Origin: Deltaproteobacteria bacterium
Lineage (GTDB): Bacteria > Desulfobacterota > Desulfomonilia > Desulfomonilales > Desulfomonilaceae
Length of the DNA stretch: 47,808 nucleotides
Direction: 5' to 3'
NCBI GenBank assembly: GCA_021777225.1
Contig: JAJYDQ010000029.1
Coordinates: 1 to 47,808 of the forward strand
Shown: in pieces, positions 1-9,244 of the stretch
Layout: each line of letters starts with the position of its first letter
How positions within the stretch are numbered: position 1 is the stretch's first letter
The notes under the pieces: generated by a model
Told to the model about the DNA's origin: nothing
The model's input: only the letters and a program-made list of their open reading frames with translations
Database searches by the model: none
Translations under genes and position numbers: made by a program

Positions 1-627
1 TTCTATCATTATCAGCGTTATCCCTTCCATTTGCAGCTTTTCTATAAGAGGGACCATGCTGGCCATTTCGCTCATGCTCAATCCTGAGAAAACCTCATCA
101 CAGATGATTATCTCCGGTCTTAAAGCAAGACAGCGCGCTAGTTCCAAACGTTTCAGATAGCCTGTAGGCAACGATGAGGCCATCTTGTATGGGACATAGG
201 AGTCACGTTCAAAACCGATCTCTTCAAGAATGTCAACAGCAACCGTGTCGCGACTGCCCATTTTCCCACCACCTCTCCAGCCGCCAGTTTTCCTGGCGCG
301 AGGGGAAAAAAGAGGGACAATCAGGTTTTTGTATGCCGGCAAACTGAAATATGGACGCATGACCTGAAATGTTCGAGTCAGACCTATCGCCGCAATTTTG
401 TGCGGTTCCCAGTTGGTAATGTTTTTTCCCTTAAAGTGTACTGTCCCGGTATCAGCCTGGATAAATCCTGTAATAGCATTTACCAGTGTGGTCTTACCCG
501 ATCCATTGGGTCCAATTATACCTACGATGTCTCCAGTGAAAACATCCAGGCTAAGCGCCGACAAAGCAAGGACCCCACCGAATCTTTTACTCACATTGCG
601 GACTGACAATAATGGTTCTGAACCCAT
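1..627 (-). CDS. livG: LivG-type ABC transporter ATP-binding protein (partial, C-terminus off the window)
   Basis: ATPase subunit of a branched-chain amino acid/carboxylate-type ABC importer, expected at the inner face of the cytoplasmic membrane with LivM and LivH. The 209 visible codons start at an ATG preceded by GGTGGAG six bases upstream. They hold Walker A (GPNGSGKTT, about residues 39-47), the LivG-type Q-loop region RTFQVMRP and Walker B (EIIICDE). The ABC signature reads LPTGYLKRLELARCLA; LivG proteins usually have a form like LPYGQQRRLEIARAL, so this one is divergent but in the right place. The gene is third after livH and livM, 129 bp downstream of livM. A livF partner would be expected just beyond the left edge. 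Seen: motifs and order. Inferred: substrate class only. Confidence 0.93.
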   Translation of the reverse strand, partial: MGSEPLLSVRNVSKRFGGVLALSALSLDVFTGDIVGIIGPNGSGKTTLVNAITGFIQADTGTVHFKGKNITNWEPHKIAAIGLTRTFQVMRPYFSLPAYKNLIVPLFSPRARKTGGWRGGGKMGSRDTVAVDILEEIGFERDSYVPYKMASSLPTGYLKRLELARCLALRPEIIICDEVFSGLSMSEMASMVPLIEKLQMEGITLIMIE

Positions 628-756
628 ATGTTACTCCACCATACAGGAGCAAATCGCTATTTGCCGTTTAGACCGGAGAGAAAATCTATCCAGCGCCGGC
701 TAAAATTTGCCGTCGCGTAACTCCTGGCAATGGCGTTGTGTTTGTATTGGTCCAAA

Positions 757-1779
757 CTATATTTCCGCCCACCGTTCGAATTGCTCATATTTTCTTGCAG
801 CATAGGTCATTATACCTTCAGATTTGAAAACAATAAACGCTGTCAGGACTATCGAATAGACGGCTATCCTGAGCGAGCCGAAGTCCCGTAACAACTCGGA
901 AACCGGAACAAGAATCATACACCCGAGGACCGGCCCGACCAGTGTGCCTCCACCACCTACTACTGTGGCGGCGATAGGAATGATTGAGAAATCGAGGGCA
1001 AACTGCGACAAACCAGCCCACATGTACATGTGAGTGAGGCAGGCCCCTCCGAGACAACCGAGGGCAGAAGCGATAAACACACCAAGGGCCTTGTATTCGT
1101 TGATGTTTATCCCGGAAGCCTTTACAGCCTGATCATTGTCCTTGACCCCCCTGAAAACCAGACCGATATCCTCCTCGACCAGTCGTCTCAGCGCAAAGAC
1201 CATAACAAGAACGCATAGTACAAGAAAATATTGCTCCACCCAGACGTTTGAAAACCCATCAACCCCCAGAATACCATCCGTGCCGCCAAATATGTCCAGG
1301 GCTTCGATAATTCTAGCCGCAAGCAAAGGGTACATCAGGCTCACTATTGCAAAATATACCCCTCTCAGGGGCAAACAGGGGAGAAATAGAACAGTACAAA
1401 TTGCTGCTCCCAACAGTGTTGCCATCGGGATTGTGATTACCGGGGGCAACCCAACATACGTGTTTAGCAGGGCCGCAGCGTAGGCCCCTACCCCCACATA
1501 GAAGCCACCACCCAAGGATACCAGCCCGACATAATTGGCAAGAAAATCGAACCCCATAGCGAGTAAAGAATATACACAGATAATTGAGACGACGCGTTGC
1601 CAGTATGGCGCTGCGCTCAAGATAAAAGGGGCGACCGCAAGCACTAGAATTAACGCCAGACGAGGAGCGACCAGGTAGGTTATTTCTCTCCACGAGGAAA
1701 TGGCGTAGACACTATCAGACCTGACCTTGATTCCACGGTCTACCCGTTCTTTGCGACGATCTCCTTTGGAACCGGACAT
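757..1779 (-). CDS. livM: LivM-type ABC transporter permease
   Basis: Membrane permease of the same Liv-type importer, 340 residues, with a row of hydrophobic segments from about residue 38 to the C-terminus and the glycine-rich LivM stretch VGLVSLGGGFYVGVGAYAAA. The EAA-like cytoplasmic loop is seen as GLVFRGVKDNDQAVKASGIN, typical of LivM (RDNExAARAMGIN). I chose the ATG at 1779, one base after the livH stop, because GGAGGAG lies ten bases upstream. An in-frame ATG at 1815 would give 12 extra residues but would overlap livH by 35 bp. Order livH-livM-livG suggests one operon with translational coupling between livH and livM. Confidence 0.94.
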   Translation of the reverse strand: MSGSKGDRRKERVDRGIKVRSDSVYAISSWREITYLVAPRLALILVLAVAPFILSAAPYWQRVVSIICVYSLLAMGFDFLANYVGLVSLGGGFYVGVGAYAAALLNTYVGLPPVITIPMATLLGAAICTVLFLPCLPLRGVYFAIVSLMYPLLAARIIEALDIFGGTDGILGVDGFSNVWVEQYFLVLCVLVMVFALRRLVEEDIGLVFRGVKDNDQAVKASGININEYKALGVFIASALGCLGGACLTHMYMWAGLSQFALDFSIIPIAATVVGGGGTLVGPVLGCMILVPVSELLRDFGSLRIAVYSIVLTAFIVFKSEGIMTYAARKYEQFERWAEI

Positions 1780-1780
1780 A

Positions 1781-2647
1781 TCAGACTCGCTCCTCCAATT
1801 CTTTTTGCCTTCCAAACAAACCGCTGGGACGAGAAATTAGAGTGACGACAATTGCTAACAATGCTACCACCACCTGGTAATGGGCCCCGAAATATACAAC
1901 CGTTATTATCTGGGCAAAACCGATGATGAAGGCGGCCATAACTGCGCCGGTCCAGCTTCCCAGACCACCTACGATACATACTGCGACAGCCATTATGAGG
2001 ACATGATACCCGGATTCCACTACGATGCTACCGAGCGGCAACAGGATAATAGCGGCTGCGCCCGCCAAGATGGACCCTATTGCAGTAGCCGTGACAGCCA
2101 TACGGTCGGAGTCTATCCCCAGAGTCATTGCGGCCCGTTCATCCTGGGCCATACCCTTGAGAGCGAGGCCGAGCTTGGTGCTGTTCACAAAAAGCCAAAG
2201 AGCGCCCATTATGGCTGCCCCCAAAATCACGACAAACAGTCTCTGAAAATCCACAGACACCCCAAAAATACTGACACTGCCCTCGATGAACGGGGGCAAC
2301 CTGAATGTGCCGCCTTTGAGCCCCCCCCAACGCAGACCTTCAAGGATAGCGAGTCCGATAGCGTAGGAGGCAATGATCTCCGAAATCGGCATGCCCCGAA
2401 CCCTTATGAGAACAAGCTGATACATGGCGGCCCCAATCAATCCAGTCAAACCGAGGGCGATTATTGCGGAAAAAACATAGTTTAGTCCTGCCCTGTTCAT
2501 CAGTATCCATGTCAGGTATCCCGTGAGCACATAGAGCGCCCCGTGGGCAAAATTTGGCAATCGGCTCACTCCATAGACCAAAGTAAAGCCGACCGCCATA
2601 AGGGCTAAAGACACGCTGTTGATAATCCCATAGATTATGATGTCCAT
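1781..2647 (-). CDS. livH: LivH-type ABC transporter permease
   Basis: First permease of the Liv-type importer, 288 residues, the usual LivH length. It is hydrophobic throughout, opening with a first segment at about residues 5-26 (NSVSLALMAVGFTLVYGVSR), which matches the LivH N-terminus. The coupling-helix region KGMAQDERAAMTLGIDSDRM corresponds to the LivH loop (RACAEDxxxAxLxGIN). The ATG at 2647 has GAGG about six bases upstream. It follows livK by 82 bp and abuts livM with one base between its stop and the preferred livM start. Substrate may be a branched-chain amino acid, amide or aromatic/aliphatic carboxylate; the family is broad and the sequence does not decide. Confidence 0.94.
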   Translation of the reverse strand: MDIIIYGIINSVSLALMAVGFTLVYGVSRLPNFAHGALYVLTGYLTWILMNRAGLNYVFSAIIALGLTGLIGAAMYQLVLIRVRGMPISEIIASYAIGLAILEGLRWGGLKGGTFRLPPFIEGSVSIFGVSVDFQRLFVVILGAAIMGALWLFVNSTKLGLALKGMAQDERAAMTLGIDSDRMAVTATAIGSILAGAAAIILLPLGSIVVESGYHVLIMAVAVCIVGGLGSWTGAVMAAFIIGFAQIITVVYFGAHYQVVVALLAIVVTLISRPSGLFGRQKELEERV

Positions 2648-2729
2648 GAAACGCCTCTGAAGGCCCCAACAACGTCAGTTACACGGCCTTTACCAGTCGG
2701 GGGCTCGAAGTTAATCTTCAGCGGAGGGT

Positions 2730-4007
2730 TTATTCCTTTTTCATCCACGGAGGAAGCAGAATTTTTCCTGTTGCGATGCTTTGTGGGAATACGACGACCC
2801 GCTTACCGGCCTGCCATTGGAAAATCGTGCCGACAGCTCCCTCTTTGGGGTTTAGGCTCGGGATAATCTGATTTGTCTTTGGGTCAAACTTTATACGGCC
2901 GTACACTCCCATCATGTCGGTCTTTTTCAGGGCGTCCACGACTTTGTCCGGATCTAGGGACCCTGCGCGTTCGATTGCGTCTTTCAGGGCATAAACAGCC
3001 ATGTAGCTGGAAGACGTGCCATAGCCTTCTGGTTCAAGACCATATTTCTTCTTGTAAGCGTCGACAAATTTCATTGTCCACGGGGTCGCTTCACTGGGAA
3101 CATTTCCAGCATTGACCACATTTGCCAGACAATACTCACCCTTTCCTTCTGTAGCTTTCCAGAAACCCGGTTGTTCTGCGGCGGAAATGATAGTACCGAA
3201 CGGGAGAGCGGGGACTTTCATATCATACCATTGTTTTAAAAGTATCGCGGACTCGGGCATGTCCATCCAGATTATGATCACCTGAGCGTTTTGTTTTTTA
3301 GCGTCCAGCAACCCCATCGAGAAATCGGTAGTCCCAGTCGGAAAAACCATGGGCTCGCCAAGGATTTTCCACCCTTTACCACCCATGATTTTTGCCAGTA
3401 TCTGCCCACCGGCTCGAGCGTGAGCCACATCCTGAACCATTATCATAAGCCTGTCCAAGCCAAACGTTTTTCCTATGTATTCCAGACAAGGAACTATTTC
3501 GCCCGTTACCATCCATTTCGCCTCTCCCGAAATCCTGAAACAGTATTTGTACTTATCTGGTTGTTGACCTACTGTATCATTATATTTGGGAGTGAGTGAC
3601 CCTGTTGTAAGAATGGAAATTTTTTTGTTCTTCGCCAGAAGAGGCATCGCAGCCAAAGCGGCTTCAGATCTTACAGGCCCCCCGATAAGGAAGTCCGCCT
3701 TTTTCTCAAGTATCAGTTTTTCAACTGCGAGTAAGGCATCGCTTACAGGAACACCCGGTTCGAGATCGCGAGTATCGATTACATCGACTTTGAATGGTCG
3801 TTTCTCGTTGCCCACTTTCACGCCGCCTTCGGCGTTGATTTCATCAACAGCGAGATTGATCCCTCGTTCAGCAGCCCATCCATAGAGGAAGGCAGTGGAA
3901 AGAGGAGCCCCAATAATTATAGGTTTCTCGGCAAAAGCCATCGAAACCATTAAAAGAAAAGCCAATAGGACAGCCGACACAATTTTACACTTCTTCTTGC
4001 CAGTCAT
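2730..4007 (-). CDS. livK: Periplasmic branched-chain amino acid-type substrate-binding protein
   Basis: Extracytoplasmic binding protein of the Liv importer (type I periplasmic binding fold, Peripla_BP_6), 425 residues. Residues 1-26 form a signal peptide: a Lys-rich N-terminus, a hydrophobic core (AVLLAFLLMVSMAF) and AFA before the mature EKPIIIGAPLS, where the first beta strand of the fold begins. Typical features follow, such as GINLAVDEINAEGGV at about residues 44-58 and LILEKKADFLIGGPVRSEA. The start has AGGAG nine bases upstream. It is the first gene of the minus-strand livKHMG operon and is divergent from the DASS gene at 4328. It should set the transporter's specificity; the ligand is not predictable here. 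A cluster for unusual acids elsewhere in the window makes a carboxylate ligand plausible (inference). Confidence 0.93.
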   Translation of the reverse strand: MTGKKKCKIVSAVLLAFLLMVSMAFAEKPIIIGAPLSTAFLYGWAAERGINLAVDEINAEGGVKVGNEKRPFKVDVIDTRDLEPGVPVSDALLAVEKLILEKKADFLIGGPVRSEAALAAMPLLAKNKKISILTTGSLTPKYNDTVGQQPDKYKYCFRISGEAKWMVTGEIVPCLEYIGKTFGLDRLMIMVQDVAHARAGGQILAKIMGGKGWKILGEPMVFPTGTTDFSMGLLDAKKQNAQVIIIWMDMPESAILLKQWYDMKVPALPFGTIISAAEQPGFWKATEGKGEYCLANVVNAGNVPSEATPWTMKFVDAYKKKYGLEPEGYGTSSSYMAVYALKDAIERAGSLDPDKVVDALKKTDMMGVYGRIKFDPKTNQIIPSLNPKEGAVGTIFQWQAGKRVVVFPQSIATGKILLPPWMKKE

Positions 4008-4213
4008 TCTTTAACTCCTTTGAGGACTTCTTTCATTCTGACCGAGAATAGCGCACGTCGAAGACTTAGAAGGGTAGTCGCCTAAAATCAGGCTCTATCA
4101 CAATATTGGTCTTGCAATCTTTGTGTTTTGGTGTCTCTGGAACAATTCTTTTTAGAATTTCAATTAGATTACAAGCCACAAAGGTAGCTGTCAAATCAAT
4201 TTTCCCTACTTAT

Positions 4214-4242
4214 TTGCTTGGGGTTCGAATATTGAGTATTAT
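4214..4242 (+). promoter_or_regulatory. Candidate sigma-70 promoter for the DASS symporter gene
   Basis: TTGCTT, a 17-base spacer and TATTAT lie about 85 bases before the symporter start, in the 320-bp divergent region 4008-4327 between livK and the symporter. The match is by eye against TTGACA-N17-TATAAT. The rest of the region shows no other structure I can support. Confidence 0.4.
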
Positions 4243-4327
4243 ATCCATCAGATCTCGTGGTGACCCAAAGCGTGTAAGCTTAAGCCCAAAAGGCTTCATG
4301 ATCAACGCATCCACGGAGTAATCAGTT

Positions 4328-5800
4328 ATGGCAGCCGACTTCGAGGGTTCCATTAGCGCTACTAAAAAGAACTGGACGCGCTTGATTCCGATCCTAGGGG
4401 GCATTGGCGTGTTTACTGTTATTTATTGCTCTCCCCCGTGGCCGGACGCTGTGGATCATATGGGGAAAACACTTTCTCTATCCTGGCAAGGGAAGGGGGC
4501 GATAGGTATTTTACTTTTTGCCTGTGTCTGGTGGATATTCGAAGCGGTCCCAATCGGCGTCACTGGGCTGGCGATCGGCATAATTCAAGCACTGTTCATG
4601 ATTCGGCCTGCCAAAGAGGCTTTCAATGACTTCATGGACCCGGCTGTTGTTTTTGTAATCGGATGTATGGTAGTCGGATCGGTCTTTACCAAAACAGGAA
4701 TCTCAAAACGTTTCATCTACAAAATGATGAGGATTGCCGGTCAGGAAACCACGACAATATATCTTGGCATATTCGCCCTTATTGCTATTTTGGCTCATTT
4801 CATGTCGTACACTGTTGTCGCGGCGACAATGTATCCTGTGCTCGTGGTGATATACAATCTTTATGGGGACTGTAACCAGACTTCAAAATTCGGTAGGGGT
4901 TTATTCATGGGGATGGCTTACGCATGCGGAATTGGCGGCATAGTAACTCTCCTGGGATCAGCTCATATAATTGTTGGTATACGCTTCCTAAACGAAATAG
5001 CTGGTGTCGACACACCTTTTGCCCTTTATACATATTACATGGCGCCTGTAGCATGGCTAATGATTTTCTCGCTGTGGCTCCTTTTCGTTATTTTTCTAGA
5101 ACCTGAAAAATTCTACATTCCTGGGTTACGTGATCAAGTTCACATTTGGAACCGGAGCATGGGGCCGATAACAAGGAAAGAAATCGTCAGTCTAGTAATA
5201 ATACTTTTCACAATAGCCTCAATGGGGCTTCAGGGCATTGTCCCATATTTGCCCATGATCGATAAGTCAGCCATAATTCTCTTGGCGACCGTAATGTTTT
5301 TTGTCTTCAACGTGTTAAATATTGCGGACATTGAATTGATTCCGTGGAACACGATCCTCTCACTATCCGGATCAATGAGCCTGGGCTACTGTTTATGGAA
5401 AACGGGGGCATCAGCCTGGATCGCGACAAATGCGGCCCCATTGTTCCAGAGTGAACATTGGCTGGTCTTTGTGTTAGGCGTTGGTTTTTTCGTAATGCTG
5501 GCAATAAATTTTCTGATGAATGTGGCGGTCATCGCCTGTTTCCTTCCTGTAGCCCTGTTGATGTCCAAGCAATTAGGGATAGCCCCGGATGTGGTGATGT
5601 ACGTCACACTGGTCGCAGGGTCCATGCCGTTTCTAATCGTAAACTCAGCGGCATCCAATTCCATAGCCTATGATTCAAAGCAATTCACCTCACGACAGTT
5701 CTTAAAGTTTGGTTGCGTTGCGAGCTTTGTATTGATGTTGGTATTAGCCATCGCCTGTTTGGTGATATGGCCCTCGATGGGTATGGTCACTATCACCTAG
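4328..5800 (+). CDS. DASS/SLC13-family sodium-coupled anion (dicarboxylate/sulfate) symporter
   Basis: Inner-membrane secondary transporter of 490 residues, with a hydrophobic profile consistent with 11-13 membrane spans. The N-terminal WWIFEAVPIGVTGLAIG resembles the DASS motif W(W/L)xTEAxPxxxTALxP. The C-terminal NSAASNSIAYDSKQFTSRQF corresponds to the family's second substrate-binding loop (PxNAIVxxSGxxTxxDF). The usual Ser-Asn-Thr tip of the first loop is less clear, so the transported anion (C4-dicarboxylate, sulfate or another acid) cannot be named. The start ATG has GGAG about ten bases before it. It stands alone, divergent from livK, with the two-component genes downstream on the same strand after 263 bp. 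Confidence 0.82.
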   Translation: MAADFEGSISATKKNWTRLIPILGGIGVFTVIYCSPPWPDAVDHMGKTLSLSWQGKGAIGILLFACVWWIFEAVPIGVTGLAIGIIQALFMIRPAKEAFNDFMDPAVVFVIGCMVVGSVFTKTGISKRFIYKMMRIAGQETTTIYLGIFALIAILAHFMSYTVVAATMYPVLVVIYNLYGDCNQTSKFGRGLFMGMAYACGIGGIVTLLGSAHIIVGIRFLNEIAGVDTPFALYTYYMAPVAWLMIFSLWLLFVIFLEPEKFYIPGLRDQVHIWNRSMGPITRKEIVSLVIILFTIASMGLQGIVPYLPMIDKSAIILLATVMFFVFNVLNIADIELIPWNTILSLSGSMSLGYCLWKTGASAWIATNAAPLFQSEHWLVFVLGVGFFVMLAINFLMNVAVIACFLPVALLMSKQLGIAPDVVMYVTLVAGSMPFLIVNSAASNSIAYDSKQFTSRQFLKFGCVASFVLMLVLAIACLVIWPSMGMVTIT

Positions 5801-5890
5801 AAGTCAATCTTGAGGCGCCTTTGGAACTTAAATGAAACGTGGGCCCTTCATATTTTATAATATTGAGTTCGGCTTTATCCTGCATGGCTT

Positions 5891-5904
5891 CCTCCATATG
5901 GAGG
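5891..5904. repeat. Perfect 14-bp palindrome CCTCCATATGGAGG
   Basis: A perfect 14-base palindrome in the 263-bp gap between the symporter gene and the response regulator gene. It is about 160 bp upstream of the regulator start. With no spacer loop it looks more like a dimeric protein operator than an RNA hairpin. Function is unknown. Confidence 0.45.
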
Positions 5905-6063
5905 CCAGTGTGGCCCGCGTTTGCGAGGCTGCTTTGACAGTTTTGCTATTACGCTGTTCCTGCTGGTGAGATATTGATGGAAAGTCCCCCTAACACGACC
6001 CCATGCGAACATCCAAGGCGTCTCGCATGGTTTGTGGTTATGGGCTTCTCAGGAGAAGATTAT

Positions 6064-6501
6064 ATGCTAACAACGGTATTGTTGATTGATGACGAGTCAC
6101 CATTCGTGGAAGCTTTAGCCAAACGGCTTGTGAAAAGGGGCTTCGTGGTAATTACATCAAGCAGTGGCCCCGAAGCTTTGACCAAACTCCAGGAGAATTC
6201 TTCAATCGACGTGGTAATATGTGACGTAAAGATGCCGGGCATGGATGGCATTGAAACTTTAAGGTTGGTCAAGTCAGGATATCCATTGGTTGAGGTCATT
6301 ATGCTGACAGGTCACGCCACTGTTCAATCGGCCATTCAAGGCATGAGGCTTGGAGCGCTTGATTATCTGATGAAGCCGTGCGACATGGATTTGCTCATGA
6401 CCAAGATCCATGAAGCCAAAGACAAGAAGAGCGCACATGAAAATAAAATAGCAAGCGCTCTCGTAGAACTGGAGGGTCCCCGAACGTATAATAAAACCTA
6501 G
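6064..6501 (+). CDS. Single-domain response regulator (receiver only)
   Basis: CheY-like receiver of 145 residues with a short charged tail and no output domain. Key residues are present: acidic pair D9-D10 (LLIDDES), phosphoacceptor D54 (VVICDVKMPGMDG), T82 (VIMLTGHAT) and K104 (LDYLMKPCD). The MPGMDG and LTGHAT sequences are of the NtrC/FixJ type. I took the ATG at 6064 because AGGAG lies about ten bases upstream and the receiver fold begins at once; an upstream in-frame ATG at 5974 would add 30 residues of non-domain sequence. The closest kinase gene follows after 289 bp at 6791, so the two may be partners (inference). The 289-bp gap holds no gene I can support. Confidence 0.9.
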   Translation: MLTTVLLIDDESPFVEALAKRLVKRGFVVITSSSGPEALTKLQENSSIDVVICDVKMPGMDGIETLRLVKSGYPLVEVIMLTGHATVQSAIQGMRLGALDYLMKPCDMDLLMTKIHEAKDKKSAHENKIASALVELEGPRTYNKT

Positions 6502-6790
6502 CGAATGGCCCTTGCTGTAGGTTGACATGGATGTAGAAACGGCTTTAAGGATACTCAGCATAATCACTGAGAACAAAAAAATCTGTTCACCGCCATTCAA
6601 CATCTTTTGTAATGAACGCTGAGTACAGACTTGTTGTTTTTGTTCACTTGATTGATTTGCTGAGCCAAATTAGACCCCTGTGTCGATTCAATACCGTCGC
6701 TACGATTTTCTTTGACGCCGAAATGGCTGATTAGAAGCAAATACTCATAAATAGGTTCAGCTATAACCACGCTTCACTAAACGGTACCCA

Positions 6791-8500
6791 ATGTCTCGTA
6801 TCAACAAAAATCATGATTCGTACTACAGGTCTTTAACCCGAAATATCGTCCTGATAGTGGTTAGCGTCTCCGTAATTCCTTTGATATTGATAACGTTGAC
6901 TATTAGGCATTTTTCACAAACATCCTTTAAGGATAATATATTAAAATATCTTAAGGTTTTTAACAAAGAACAAAAACAGAATATCAACGGATTTCTTTAC
7001 CAAAGGTTGGCCGATATATCCTTGTTAATGGATTCTTACACTTTCGATCAATTATCGAACCATGTTTTCCTTGAAGAAAGACTCAAATCCCTACAAAGGG
7101 TTTCCAATCACACTTTTGTAGACCTGGGAGTCGTGGATTCCAGTGGTGTCCAGCTTTCTTATGCAGGACCTTTTGGACTCAAGAACGCCGAATATAAGGA
7201 TGCCCCATGGTTCAAGGACGCAATTCGAAGCGACACTTACATAAGTGATGTTTTCCTGGGACTCAGGGATGTTCCTCATTTCCTAGTAGCTGTTAGAGGC
7301 GATCACAACGGTTCAAAATGGCTCTTGAGAGGAACTGTTGATTTTGAAAAATTCAATTCGGTTGTCCAAAATATCAGGATTGGGGAGACAGGCGTAGCAT
7401 TTATTTTTAATAAAAAGGGCGAAATTCAAACAAACAATCGATTGGGAATTTTATTAGACGTGGAGCCGTACACGAGTTTTCTAGCCTCAACCGCCCCAGA
7501 TGATGGAGGAGAGACAACCATCAAGACCTTAAAGGATAACGGAGTTAATATAATCCACGTCATGTCCCGACTAAAAAATGGAGACTGGGTCCTTGCCTTC
7601 CGCCAGAACGAACAGGACGCTTACAAAGCGTTGTACGCCGTTCGCTCATTGACTATCCTTATCTTTTCGATCGGGATCTTGGGAATCCTCATGGTTTCAG
7701 TAGTTTTGGCCCGCAGAATTGTATCTCGCATAAAACGGGTTGATGAAGAAAAGGAGATATTGAACGAGAAAATGATTGAGGCTGGCAAACTCGCTTCCAT
7801 AGGGGAACTCGCCGCAGGAATAGCCCATGAAATAAATAACCCCGTCGCTGTCATGGTAGAAGAGGCTGGATGGATGCAAGACATGATAGCTGACACTGAT
7901 CCCGGATCAATTCCCATGGTAGAAGAATTTGAGCGTTCCCTGAACCAGATAAAGACCCAGGGAGTTCGATGCAAACAAATCACTCACAAACTGCTAAGTT
8001 TCGCCAGAAAAACCGATCCAGTTCCCAAAAGGGTTAATATTAATGAAATAACGAGAGAGGCGATCACCCTTTGCGAACAGAGGTTGACATCAGGAAACGT
8101 CAAGATACAGGTCGAATTTTCGCAAGGACTTCCGCCTACTCGAATTTCACCTTCAGAAACCCAGCAGATTTTGGTAAATTTGATAAATAACGCAGTCGAT
8201 GCGCTTGAGCCAAAAGGAGGCACAATTAGGATTTCGACGAAACGCGAGGATGATTACCTAGTGGTCGATGTATCAGACAACGGTCCCGGGATTCCCAAAT
8301 CCATTGTGCCACGTATTTTTGATCCATTTTTCACGACAAAGCCCGTCGGGAAGGGTACAGGGTTGGGGCTTTCCATCTGTTACGGAATAGTAAAAGAGTT
8401 GGGCGGTGAAATAACAGTAGAAACGGAAGAAGGAATTGGGACTACTTTTCATGTCAAATTTCCAGTTTCAAAAATGATCGAAAAGGAGGCAAATTCATGA
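6791..8500 (+). CDS. Membrane sensor histidine kinase with Cache-like periplasmic domain
   Basis: Sensor kinase of 569 residues. Membrane segments at about residues 20-38 and 287-307 bracket a periplasmic region of about 245 residues with Cache-like features (VVDSSGVQLSYAGPFGLKNAEYKDAPWF split over residues 114-141, and GVAFIFNKKGEI at 201-212). After the second membrane segment there is no clear HAMP. A short coiled coil precedes the HisKA domain with phosphoacceptor H346 (GIAHEINNP, NtrB-like). The ATPase domain has the N box (NLINNAVDALEPKGG), G1 (DNGPGIP) and G2 (GKGTGLGLSI). The stop overlaps the carbonic anhydrase start by four bases (ATGA), so the two are probably co-translated. Possible ligands include small carboxylates or bicarbonate (inference). 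Confidence 0.92.
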   Translation: MSRINKNHDSYYRSLTRNIVLIVVSVSVIPLILITLTIRHFSQTSFKDNILKYLKVFNKEQKQNINGFLYQRLADISLLMDSYTFDQLSNHVFLEERLKSLQRVSNHTFVDLGVVDSSGVQLSYAGPFGLKNAEYKDAPWFKDAIRSDTYISDVFLGLRDVPHFLVAVRGDHNGSKWLLRGTVDFEKFNSVVQNIRIGETGVAFIFNKKGEIQTNNRLGILLDVEPYTSFLASTAPDDGGETTIKTLKDNGVNIIHVMSRLKNGDWVLAFRQNEQDAYKALYAVRSLTILIFSIGILGILMVSVVLARRIVSRIKRVDEEKEILNEKMIEAGKLASIGELAAGIAHEINNPVAVMVEEAGWMQDMIADTDPGSIPMVEEFERSLNQIKTQGVRCKQITHKLLSFARKTDPVPKRVNINEITREAITLCEQRLTSGNVKIQVEFSQGLPPTRISPSETQQILVNLINNAVDALEPKGGTIRISTKREDDYLVVDVSDNGPGIPKSIVPRIFDPFFTTKPVGKGTGLGLSICYGIVKELGGEITVETEEGIGTTFHVKFPVSKMIEKEANS

Positions 8501-9189
8501 CAAAAATTGTTGTATTCAAAAGAATAGCCACGGTTATCGCTTTATTGACCTCTATTTGCTCGTTTACGTTTCCTCAAATTGTTGATGCGTCAATGACATC
8601 AGATGAAGCTCTGGTGTTGCTGAAAGACGGGAATATTAGATTTTCTCAGGACAAGCTCGCCAATCCTAACCGAGACGCTTCCCAAAGGACCAAAACCGCT
8701 GAGAAGGGACAAAAACCTTTTGCCATCGTTCTTTCCTGCGCTGACTCCCGTGTTCCTTTGGCGCTTATATTTGATCGTGGGATTGGGGACATATTCGGTG
8801 TCCGTGTGGCCGGCAATGTAGCCGGAACCGATCAACTCGGAAGTATCGAATACGGTGTCGAGCACCTTAATATCACGCTAGTGGTAGTGCTTGGTCACAC
8901 CAAGTGCGGAGCAGTCGGCGCAGTAGTTGCAGGAGAACATGCTCAGGGGAATTTGCGGTCAATCACAGAAAAGATTTTCCCCGCAGTTGAGAAAACGAGG
9001 AAGGCAAATCCTGATTTGCCTTTGGATCAACTTCTCGACAAATGCGCAATGGCCAATGTTAGTCAGGTTATTCATGATATGACCGCCAATAGCGCTCCTA
9101 TTAAAAGCGCTGTCGAAAAGGGCCAATTAAAGATCATCGGAGCTTACTACGACATTAATAGTGGACGGGTTGATTGGTTGAAAGATTGA
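8497..9189 (+). CDS. Exported beta-class carbonic anhydrase
   Basis: Zinc enzyme for CO2 + H2O to bicarbonate + H+, 230 residues. Residues 1-32 look like a Sec signal peptide (KR near the N-terminus, hydrophobic core ATVIALLTSICSFTF, then VDA), which would place it in the periplasm. The beta-class active site is complete: zinc ligands C81, H134 and C137, and the D83/R85 dyad (CADSRVP; GHTKCGA). The SIEYGVEHL helix of the family is also present. The start codon is within the four-base overlap ATGA with the sensor kinase stop, so translation is likely coupled. This pairing with a sensor kinase is uncommon and suggests that bicarbonate/CO2 or local pH could be part of the sensed signal (inference). 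Confidence 0.93.
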   Translation: MTKIVVFKRIATVIALLTSICSFTFPQIVDASMTSDEALVLLKDGNIRFSQDKLANPNRDASQRTKTAEKGQKPFAIVLSCADSRVPLALIFDRGIGDIFGVRVAGNVAGTDQLGSIEYGVEHLNITLVVVLGHTKCGAVGAVVAGEHAQGNLRSITEKIFPAVEKTRKANPDLPLDQLLDKCAMANVSQVIHDMTANSAPIKSAVEKGQLKIIGAYYDINSGRVDWLKD

Positions 9190-9244
9190 TCGCCACTGAC
9201 AAGTCATCGCAGCATTCCGGTTCAGCCCAGGATTCTGTTTTCGA

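Noticed and set aside
398-703. 101-codon frame antisense to livG
   Set aside because: It lies opposite a clear ATP-binding gene with Walker motifs, and its protein has no domain.
1880-2485. 201-codon frame antisense to livH
   Set aside because: Shadow of a membrane protein gene; composition is not protein-like and there is no ribosome site.
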